This document shows, piece after piece, positions 18,740 through 24,475 of a stretch of 64,000 bases of DNA. Below the pieces are notes generated by a model that did not search any database, was not told the DNA's origin, and was given only the letters and a program-made list of their open reading frames with translations. Location of the stretch: the NCBI GenBank assembly GCA_022447365.1, contig JAKVBL010000003.1:434001-498000 (forward strand), read 5' to 3'. The position numbers and the translations under genes are program-made. This stretch comes from Oleiphilaceae bacterium (GTDB taxonomy: Bacteria; Pseudomonadota; Gammaproteobacteria; Pseudomonadales; Oleiphilaceae). Position 1 is the stretch's first letter; each line of letters begins with the position of its first letter.

Positions 18740-19056
18740 ATGCCCGCTTCAAGAGAAAAGCCGACGAAGTTATTGAATCGTCGAATAACGGAGATTTTGT
18801 GACAGTTTTATGAAAGGGTCCGCTTTTTCCTACTCATGCACATCTTCGCTGCATCCTTAAAACGTTGATTTAACTAGAAAAGCTCGGATATGCGCGTAAG
18901 CCAAAAAAGAAAAATACGAACAAATGGTCCGCATTTTCCAATGACGGGTATCGCATCAAGTATCGTAAATAACTGATATGATTGCGGAAACTGAAATAAA
19001 TAAAATCACAGATAAAGTGTTTAGCGGACCGGAGGGTTCGTTAAACACACTGTTAG
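18740..19056 (+). repeat. 317-bp direct repeat, copy 1 (non-coding cassette-like element)
   Basis: Matches 21307-21623 over its whole length with four differences that I counted and no gaps. It ends exactly at TGTTAG, after which the two copies diverge. Near its right end, GTGTTTAGCGGACC and GGTTCGTTAAACAC form a 14-base stem with two G-T pairs and a GGAG loop, just before the G-TTAG junction, as in attC or attI recombination sites. In this copy the reading frame starting at 18978 stops shortly after the junction. The 379 bases between the GNAT gene and the SUKH-like gene hold nothing else that I recognise. Confidence 0.85.
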
Positions 19057-19066
19057 CTGTATCAAG

Positions 19067-19441
19067 ATGGATGTAATCGAAATATACAAAGCTCAATATG
19101 AGGGCGCATTTAACGGTCCGGAAGCTGAAGAGGCAGTCGACGAGTTACTGGCTCAGTTTGGTGTTGTAAATTCCGTTTATCGCTCGTGGCTTGTTCAAAC
19201 AGGTGGCGGCCCAATTGGGGCCGATTGGTATGATGGCCTCGCCGAATTAATGCAAAGCCAAGAGAAACTGAGAAACGAAGATTGGTCTATCTCAGGTTTT
19301 GTTATTGGCTGGGATGGTGCAGGAAACCCAATAGCTATAAATAACAGTGGCCAAGTAGTCACCGAGGATCACAATTTTGGTGGTGTTCATCAACTGGCAC
19401 CGAACTTTAAAAAACTGCTAGCAAGCAATGTCAGCAGCTAA
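19067..19441 (+). CDS. SMI1/KNR4 (SUKH)-like protein, cassette gene
   Basis: 124 residues, acidic, cytoplasmic. The pattern (P/Y-x-x-W-L-x-x-GGG near residues 42-50; GFVIGWDGAGNPIAINNSGQVVTEDHNFGG; C-terminal helix PNFKKLLAS) resembles the SUKH superfamily, many of whose members are immunity proteins against contact-dependent or polymorphic toxins. No toxin gene is adjacent. The ATG is 14 bases after the cassette boundary G-TTAGCT at 19052/19053, and the TAA stop is the first codon of the attC-like site, the usual cassette layout. Confidence 0.65.
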   Translation: MDVIEIYKAQYEGAFNGPEAEEAVDELLAQFGVVNSVYRSWLVQTGGGPIGADWYDGLAELMQSQEKLRNEDWSISGFVIGWDGAGNPIAINNSGQVVTEDHNFGGVHQLAPNFKKLLASNVSS

Positions 19442-19521
19442 CAAGTGCAGCCTGCCTCGCCCCAGCAAAAAGACGCTGGGGCTGGACCTCGCTTCGCTCG
19501 GCCGCAGCTGCAGGCGTTGAT
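19439..19521 (+). other. attC-like recombination site 1
   Basis: Begins TAACAAG (R'') at the SUKH-like stop codon and ends at GCGTTGA. TGCAGC near the left end pairs with GCTGCA near the right end, and an inner GCCCCAGC/GCTGGGGC hairpin is present. Its left arm (AGCCTGCCTCGCCCCA) and inner GGGGCTGGACCTC are shared with site 2 at 21982. Confidence 0.7.
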
Positions 19522-19527
19522 GCGTGC

Positions 19528-19569
19528 TAAGAATGAAAAGCGGACATCAGCTTTTACATCCCAAGTAGA
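19528..19569 (+). repeat. About 44-bp dispersed repeat, copy a (after attC site 1)
   Basis: Starts TAAGAATGAAAAGCGGACAT and continues to CAAGTAGA. Related copies lie at 21233-21276 and 24269-24312. The rest of 19442-19771 has no gene that I can support. A short frame at 19670-19741 reads like a protein tail (EYLTAARASGYSYRNRD) but has no start region. Confidence 0.65.
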
Positions 19570-19771
19570 TAGAAGCAGATATAAGGTCGATGGTTATACC
19601 GCCGCTCAATTTGCGAGCAACGCAACTGAGCCACTTTGTATGGACTGTTTTGTGGCGCGTTTCTGTGGATGAATACCTTACTGCTGCGCGCGCTTCCGGA
19701 TATAGTTATCGAAACAGAGATACGGCGTTTAACAAACAATAGGATGCATTGATCACACTGTAAGACAGAAT

Positions 19772-20386
19772 ATGAGTATCAAACGTGTAACCTATTTTAT
19801 TGTCGCTGCAATATTATTTAGTGCCTTGTATGCATCTGGGACTAATACCTGGAAATTTGCATCGGATTTTAACGGCCTAGTTTTGCTTGTATCTACCACA
19901 GATGACGATCGCTCTTACAACCCATTTTCAGATAATTTCTTCTGGATATCACAAGATACAGCTTTCTTCATTATCAAAAATATGGAGTACCCATACCGAC
20001 AATGTTCATCGTTTTCTCGGCAGCTAGAGGCCTGTGATCATCCAAGAATTGATTATGCCGCGAGGTGGATCGCCATGTTTGAACTTGATGCAGAAACAGA
20101 AGCAAAGATGATTGATGTCATTAAGTTCTTAATTAAGCGCGGAGAGCCCGTTGATGCATATAACTCTGAAGGGTTCACTGCCTTACAATCAGTAATCTTT
20201 GCAAACAGACCAAGATTAGTATCCTTGATTCTTGAGGCTGGAGCTAACCCTTATCTGCCAGTAAAGGGCGAAAGTAAATACCAAGGTAAAAACTCCGTTG
20301 AAATGGTCGAGTTTTTATCAACTGAAAATGTGGATCGATTCCTTAAACTAAAAGTGAGTTTTTACGAAAAACTTCCTACCAATTAA
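19772..20386 (+). CDS. Ankyrin-repeat protein with N-terminal membrane anchor
   Basis: 204 residues. Residues about 5-23 are a hydrophobic segment (signal anchor or uncleaved signal). Residues about 105-175 form at least one and a half ankyrin-type repeats (MIDVIKFLIKRGEPVDAYNSEGFTALQSVIF, then RPRLVSLILEAGANPYLP). It lies inside the cassette segment but I do not see an attC site directly after it; a terminator does follow. Such proteins are binding scaffolds; no partner is evident. Confidence 0.7.
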   Translation: MSIKRVTYFIVAAILFSALYASGTNTWKFASDFNGLVLLVSTTDDDRSYNPFSDNFFWISQDTAFFIIKNMEYPYRQCSSFSRQLEACDHPRIDYAARWIAMFELDAETEAKMIDVIKFLIKRGEPVDAYNSEGFTALQSVIFANRPRLVSLILEAGANPYLPVKGESKYQGKNSVEMVEFLSTENVDRFLKLKVSFYEKLPTN

Positions 20387-20421
20387 AGAAAGAAGCGCAA
20401 GTAAACGAGAGCTTGTTCTTG

Positions 20422-20443
20422 AAGCAGATCGAGTCTGCTTTTT
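20422..20443 (+). terminator. Terminator after the ankyrin gene
   Basis: Stem AAGCAGA/TCTGCTT, loop TCGAG, then TTT. Confidence 0.65.
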
Positions 20444-20530
20444 CAACAATTAAACTCAGATATAGCAAAAGAATTCTTCATCTGGATTTCCCGCCTTTTC
20501 CCAGAAATCGAAGGACTCTAGCGTCGTACA

Positions 20531-20599
20531 ATGTCCGCTTCTTTGTATCAGGTATTTTCAAAGCCTGTCAGAATAGACCCATAAGAATGAAAAGCGGAC
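20531..20599 (+). repeat. 69-bp dispersed repeat, copy 1, with inverted ends
   Basis: Starts ATGTCCGCTT and ends AAAAGCGGAC, so the ends are roughly inverted copies. It matches 21182-21250 with two differences. The 304 bases between the ankyrin gene and the gene at 20694 hold this repeat and the terminator, and otherwise nothing that I recognise. Confidence 0.8.
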
Positions 20600-20693
20600 T
20601 AAACGAGATATTCAAATTTAGTCTAAAACTCTCTCAAAAGAAGATGAAGCGTATGGCGGACCGCATTGTGCGTCAGATGCAGTTTAGGAAATG

Positions 20694-21086
20694 ATGCAGG
20701 ACGAACTCAGAGATCCTTTTCGCGGAGTGATGATTGAAGATTGCTTTGTTTTCGGGTGGCGTCTCGAAGGGAAAGCTTTGGAAGTTGAGTTACTACTTTC
20801 TTTGTGGCCCTCTAACGAACACTACGAGCGACCAAAAGCAGGTGAATGGACGTGCTATAAAGAGGCTACGCTTACATTAAAGAATGTATGTAAGTTGGAG
20901 AAATTCGTGCACGTAGACGATGCTATGATTTTTCGGGATCCTGACGGATCAATTGATTATGGCTGCCTTGATGCAGCGATCATAGAAGGCGACAGTATAA
21001 CCATTTACGGTCCGTTTGGTGGCGCAAGTCTAAAGATCAGCGATCTCGGTTATGTGATTAATGAGACCTTAACCGAAGTAAAGTAA
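20694..21086 (+). CDS. Small cytoplasmic protein of unknown function
   Basis: 130 residues from the second of two tandem ATGs (20691, 20694). Acidic, no signal peptide or membrane helix, and mostly beta-rich with many aromatics (EDCFVFGWRLEG, LLLSLWPSNEHY, GEWTCYKEATLTL). I do not recognise the family. Its size and position suggest a cassette gene, possibly an immunity-type protein, but that is inference. No clear attC site follows it. Confidence 0.55.
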   Translation: MQDELRDPFRGVMIEDCFVFGWRLEGKALEVELLLSLWPSNEHYERPKAGEWTCYKEATLTLKNVCKLEKFVHVDDAMIFRDPDGSIDYGCLDAAIIEGDSITIYGPFGGASLKISDLGYVINETLTEVK

Positions 21087-21181
21087 GTAGTGACGGAGCA
21101 GGATAGCCCTTTTGCGAGGCTTTCATACCCGCTTTCTAAATTGAAGTCGTTGGAAAAAAACCATTATTCTCGCTCTTCAGG

Positions 21182-21250
21182 ATGTCCGCTTATTTGTATC
21201 AGGTATTTTCAAAGCCTGTCAGAATAGACCCATAAGAATGAAAAGGGGAC
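21182..21250 (+). repeat. 69-bp dispersed repeat, copy 2
   Basis: Matches 20531-20599 except for two bases (including AAGGGGAC for AAGCGGAC). It runs directly into copy b of the 44-bp repeat. Confidence 0.8.
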
Positions 21251-21276
21251 ATTGGTTTTCCATTCGCAAATAGACA
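21233..21276 (+). repeat. About 44-bp dispersed repeat, copy b
   Basis: TAAGAATGAAAAGGGGACAT to AATAGACA. It overlaps the right end of the 69-bp repeat, showing that the two repeat types share one boundary segment. About ten bases later comes GACGTTGGC, a possible cassette junction before the 317-bp repeat. Confidence 0.65.
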
Positions 21277-21306
21277 ACTGCAGACGTTGGCGCGGGTCAG
21301 CTCACC

Positions 21307-21623
21307 ATGCCCGCTTCAAGAGAAAAGCCGACGAAGTTATTAAATCGTCGAATAACGGAGATTTTGTGACAGTTTTATGAAAGGGTCCGCTTTTTCCTAC
21401 TCATGCACATCTTCGCCGCATCCTCAAAACGTTGATTTAACTAGAAAAGCTCGGATATGCGCGTAAGCCAAACAAGAAAAATACGAACAAATGGTCCGCA
21501 TTTTCCAATGACGGGTATCGCATCAAGTATCGTAAATAACTGATATGATTGCGGAAACTGAAATAAATAAAATCACAGATAAAGTGTTTAGCGGACCGGA
21601 GGGTTCGTTAAACACACTGTTAG
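21307..21623 (+). repeat. 317-bp direct repeat, copy 2
   Basis: Near-identical to 18740-19056. The right edge is CACACTGTTAG, here continuing as GTTAGGT, a perfect GTTRRRY integrase core. The preceding 24 bases (GACGTTGGC onward) are also weakly similar to those before copy 1 (GACCTTGGC onward), so the full unit may be about 340 bases. Confidence 0.85.
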
Positions 21624-21631
21624 GTGCTCTC

Positions 21632-21976
21632 ATGATTGAGATTCAGGGAAATAAAATAAAGCACAACGGAAAAGACATTGAGCTTCAATTCAATGTGCTT
21701 GAGGCAATAGAATCAGATGGCAATATTCTTGTCATTTTCGATTACATGCAGTTTCCTGCCAATGAGCCCGCAAACAATTTAATTTGCATCGATACATCAG
21801 GTAAAAAATTGTGGGTAGCTGAGAGCCCCTCAACGCAAAATACAAATGCGTACACAAATTTTATGGGTACGGTAAAAACAGAAAAAGGTTCTGTAGCGGT
21901 AAACAACTTTACTGGTTATAGCTGCATTATTTGTTTGTCTACAGGTAAGTTATTAAATGCAAGCTTCACTAAATAA
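21632..21976 (+). CDS. Cassette-encoded protein of unknown function
   Basis: 114 residues from the ATG at 21632, twelve bases after the inferred cassette boundary (G-TTAGGT at 21619/21620). An in-frame ATG at 21545 lies inside the 317-bp repeat and would add 29 residues. Because the same bases in copy 1 do not extend into a gene, the shorter start is preferred. The protein is beta-rich with no signal peptide (GNILVIFDYMQFPANEP, LICIDTSGKKLWVAE), reminiscent of single beta-propeller blades. No family was recognised. Confidence 0.55.
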   Translation: MIEIQGNKIKHNGKDIELQFNVLEAIESDGNILVIFDYMQFPANEPANNLICIDTSGKKLWVAESPSTQNTNAYTNFMGTVKTEKGSVAVNNFTGYSCIICLSTGKLLNASFTK

Positions 21977-21981
21977 TCACC

Positions 21982-22061
21982 TAACAAGTTTAGCCTGCCT
22001 CGCCCCATTGGGGCTGGACCTCAACTGCTGCGCAGTTTCGGCCGCAGCTAAAAGCGTTATG
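21982..22061 (+). other. attC-like recombination site 2
   Basis: 80 bases from TAACAAG to GCGTTATG. TTTAGC pairs with GCTAAA next to the cores, and inner hairpins are GCCCCA-TT-GGGGC and AACTGC/GCAGTT. It lies five bases after the stop of the unknown-function gene, and the next gene starts 11 bases after the site. Confidence 0.85.
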
Positions 22062-22080
22062 TATCAATATAGTGAACTTT

Positions 22081-22320
22081 ATGATTCCAAATAAATTTAG
22101 ATCTTTGGTATTCTCATTTTTTATGGCTCTATTCATGTCATGTTTAATGTCTATTGTTATAACAATCTTTAATGTCGGAATGATTAGTAATTTTCTAGTA
22201 GTCTGGTTAAAAGCATGGGGGTTCTCATTTGTTGTTGCCTACCCAAGTGTTCTTATAGTTGTCCCAATAGTTAATAAGCTAGTTAATAAATGTGTCGAAC
22301 CCTATAAAAGTGAAACATAA
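22081..22320 (+). CDS. DUF2798 family small membrane protein, cassette gene
   Basis: 79 residues from the ATG at 22081; a GTG at 22072 would add three. Two hydrophobic helices (VFSFFMALFMSCLMSIVITIFN and WGFSFVVAYPSVLIVVPIV) followed by the basic KLVNK match DUF2798, a two-helix inner-membrane family often carried on mobile or cassette DNA. No function is established. The TAA stop is again the first three bases of the following attC site. Confidence 0.8.
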   Translation: MIPNKFRSLVFSFFMALFMSCLMSIVITIFNVGMISNFLVVWLKAWGFSFVVAYPSVLIVVPIVNKLVNKCVEPYKSET

Positions 22321-22407
22321 CAAGTTTGGCCATGTTCGCCAGCAAACTGGCTGCACCTCAATTTCACGGCTTCGCCGCTCCATTGCGGCCCATGCCAAAG
22401 GCGTTAG
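22318..22407 (+). other. attC-like recombination site 3
   Basis: From TAACAAG to GCGTTAG (core GTTAGGT). TTTGGC next to the left core pairs with GCCAAA next to the right core, flanked by CATG/CATG. Inner arms GCCAG/CTGGC and CGGC/GCCG also pair. Confidence 0.85.
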
Positions 22408-22461
22408 GTTTCTCAAGGGCTAGTAGCCAAGAAAGCTTATGTTTCGGATATCAACACTTAA

Positions 22462-23268
22462 ATGTTGCTAGATTATAATCCTACTCAAGGAAAAGTCGCA
22501 GACGACAGCGCCTATAAAACGCAGCAGCCATTGCCGCCGTTAAATCGTTGGGTGCAATCGTATTGGCAGCTCACAGTTCCCAATGGCCAGTCTCAATACC
22601 ATAGTGTGCCGGATAACTGCGTTGATTGGATCATTAATCTAGATTGTTTCGAAGACAATTTTCTTATTCCGCCATTTATCTCATCTACTTTATTTCATAT
22701 CGATGGTCCAGCTTGCTTTTTTGCTATTCGTTTTCGAATTCTAGGGCATAAAGGCTTGATCTCTATGCCTTTAGGGGAATGGGGTGAGGCTGGTAGTGTA
22801 AAAGCGGAAGACTTATTACCCAGAAATGTCCTTTATTCTGTATTTGAAGTCATTGTTAACGCAACATGCTTTGGTGAGCGCTGCAATAGTTTATCTGCAG
22901 TAATACTTTCTGCCATAACGTCTACCGACGTTGACCCTCGCCTAGCTCGTTACATTCGATACTGTTATGAAAATGTCAGCTCTAATCTTGATCTGTCAGA
23001 GAGCCGGATTTCTGAATTTGGAGTGTCTGCACGCCAGCTTAGACGTTTAGCCAAACAGCGCGTTGGCTTGCTTCCTAAAGATTTTGGCAAGGTGTTAAAA
23101 TTTCAGAGTGTTCTCAAAGCAATGAATGCACCACAACACAACAATGCCTACCTAGATCATTACTACGACCAGCCCCATTTTGTGCGTGAGTTTAAACGTT
23201 TGTCTGGAGTTACGCCGGTACAGTTCAGAAAAATGTCCGTTTTATGCAATCACAACTCTTCTGATTGA
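22462..23268 (+). CDS. AraC family transcriptional regulator, cassette gene
   Basis: 268 residues. The N-terminal 165 residues form a sensor domain of the type found in AraC proteins with PPLNRWVQSYWQ and PDNCVDWIINL motifs. The C-terminal about 95 residues hold the two helix-turn-helix units: FGVSARQLRRLAKQRVGLLPKDF and YYDQPHFVREFKRLSGVTPVQFR. It is followed 43 bases later by a VOC protein and they share one cassette, which suggests that it controls that neighbour. Confidence 0.9.
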   Translation: MLLDYNPTQGKVADDSAYKTQQPLPPLNRWVQSYWQLTVPNGQSQYHSVPDNCVDWIINLDCFEDNFLIPPFISSTLFHIDGPACFFAIRFRILGHKGLISMPLGEWGEAGSVKAEDLLPRNVLYSVFEVIVNATCFGERCNSLSAVILSAITSTDVDPRLARYIRYCYENVSSNLDLSESRISEFGVSARQLRRLAKQRVGLLPKDFGKVLKFQSVLKAMNAPQHNNAYLDHYYDQPHFVREFKRLSGVTPVQFRKMSVLCNHNSSD

Positions 23269-23311
23269 AGAATAATGTAATTCAGCTAATCAATAGTAAG
23301 AGGTTAATAAA

Positions 23312-23710
23312 ATGATTGAAATAGACGCGATGTTTCCTGTGATGGTAACGGCAAAATTAGATGCGGTGAAAGCATTCTATGAATCCGTGTTTGGCTTTAA
23401 TGCCGTATTTTACGACGCTAGCTTTTATTTGCATTTGGTGTCACCCAATTCAGGGATTCAGCTTGGTTTCTTGTTACCCGAGCATGGAAGCCAGCCAGAC
23501 TTTCTCCGACCATTAATGTCTCCTGATGGCTATGTGATATCACTAGAAGTTAAAGACGCAACTTGTGCCTATGCCGAAGCACAAAAAATGGATTTAACGA
23601 TTGCGATGGAGCTCAAAGAAGAAGTTTGGGGGCAGGTACATTTTATGCTAGAAGACCCCGCAGGTTTCCGAATCGACGTGGTTCAACATTTAGAAGTTTC
23701 AGGTAACTAG
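23312..23710 (+). CDS. VOC family protein (glyoxalase/bleomycin-resistance fold)
   Basis: 132 residues with two beta-alpha-beta-beta-beta modules (VMVTAKLDAVKAFYESVFGFNAVF; CAYAEAQKMDLTIAMELKEEVWGQVHFMLEDPAGFRIDVVQH). The DPAGFRID ending is the usual VOC signature, but the canonical metal-ligand His/Glu set is incomplete. It could bind or modify a small toxic molecule; the substrate is unknown. TAAGAGG lies about ten bases before the ATG. Second gene of the AraC cassette. Confidence 0.85.
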   Translation: MIEIDAMFPVMVTAKLDAVKAFYESVFGFNAVFYDASFYLHLVSPNSGIQLGFLLPEHGSQPDFLRPLMSPDGYVISLEVKDATCAYAEAQKMDLTIAMELKEEVWGQVHFMLEDPAGFRIDVVQHLEVSGN

Positions 23711-23723
23711 TCAGAGCAAAATC

Positions 23724-23791
23724 TGACAAGGCGCTGCACTCGGAAAAATTACTCGCTACGCTCTTAATTTTCCGGTGAGCGCAGCGTTATG
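23724..23791 (+). other. attC-like recombination site 4
   Basis: From TGACAAG to GCGTTATG. GGCGCTGC pairs with GCGCAGC next to the cores, and CTCGGAAAA.TTA pairs with TAATTTTCCGGTGAG across a short CTCGCTACGCTC loop. The left core is TGAC rather than TAAC. Confidence 0.75.
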
Positions 23792-23815
23792 CTCAAATAG
23801 GAGGATCGAAAAATA

Positions 23816-24214
23816 ATGATTAAAGGAAGCTGCCTCTGCCAAAAGGTTAAATATGAATACAATGAGCAAATAAATGAAGTCGCAATTTGTCACTGCAATC
23901 AATGCAAAAGGGCGCAGGGTACTCCATTTGTTACCAATGCCCCAATCAACACAAAAAGCTTTGCTTTCACTCAAGGTACGGAGCTAGTCAAAGAGTTCTT
24001 TTCTAGCCCAAATAAAAGGCGCGTATTTTGTGGTAATTGTGGTAGCCCTTTTTTCAGTCAGCGCACCAATATGCCAGAGGTTATTAGGCTTCGTTTAGGC
24101 ACGGTCACCGAGGGTCACATACCCGAGCCGGACTACGAAATATACTGTGAGTCAAAATCAAATTGGTTTAGTACAATTGCGAATCGCCCAAACTATCAAC
24201 AAAACAAAGCATAA
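23816..24214 (+). CDS. GFA family protein (CENP-V/GFA zinc fold), cassette gene
   Basis: 132 residues. Zinc-binding cysteines in CLC (residues 6-8), CHCNQCK (about 25-31) and CGNCGSPFF (about 72-80) define the GFA domain, named for glutathione-dependent formaldehyde-activating enzyme; most members have no proven substrate. AGGAGG lies about nine bases before the ATG. Fourth clear cassette of the array. Confidence 0.9.
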   Translation: MIKGSCLCQKVKYEYNEQINEVAICHCNQCKRAQGTPFVTNAPINTKSFAFTQGTELVKEFFSSPNKRRVFCGNCGSPFFSQRTNMPEVIRLRLGTVTEGHIPEPDYEIYCESKSNWFSTIANRPNYQQNKA

Positions 24215-24261
24215 TAAGACTAGCCTGCATCGCCTTAGCGAGCTCGAGCTGGCGGCGTTAA
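24212..24261 (+). other. Degenerate attC-like site 5
   Basis: Begins TAATAAG at the GFA stop and ends GCGTTAA, only about 50 bases. It keeps AGCCTGC.TCGCC, shared with sites 1 and 2, but lacks much of the inner stem. Probably a shortened or decayed site marking the array end. Confidence 0.45.
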
Positions 24262-24268
24262 TACGTAC

Positions 24269-24312
24269 TAAGAATGAAAAGCGGACATTAGTTTTTCATT
24301 CGCAAGTAGACA
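24269..24312 (+). repeat. About 44-bp dispersed repeat, copy c
   Basis: TAAGAATGAAAAGCGGACAT through AAGTAGACA. As with copy a, it starts a few bases after an attC-like site, in the same orientation. Confidence 0.65.
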
Positions 24313-24475
24313 AATCCGGACATTAAAGACATCTAGTTAATAGATCATTATCACGATAAGTAATAACCTAGATCAATCGATCATGTTTCATCATAAATCT
24401 CATGTTGCGAAATCATATTCGTCCGATACAGTTAAATATGGATTAGTAAAATAACCAACAAGGAAAAAATACATT

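Noticed and set aside
19445-19672. A 75-codon + strand frame across attC site 1
   Set aside because: It runs through the recombination site and the 44-bp repeat, has no ribosome site and no protein-like pattern.
20413-20694. A 93-codon + strand frame after the ankyrin gene
   Set aside because: It spans a terminator and the 69-bp repeat. The composition is repeat-driven, not coding.
21545-21631. A longer start (ATG 21545) for the cassette gene at 21632
   Set aside because: Those 29 codons lie inside the 317-bp repeat, whose other copy leads to a different gene, and no ribosome site precedes them. The longer product remains possible but less likely.
18740-24312. A transposon or CRISPR reading of the repeats in the cassette segment
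   Set aside because: No transposase, no target duplications seen, and no regular repeat-spacer periodicity. attC-type symmetry explains the sites better.
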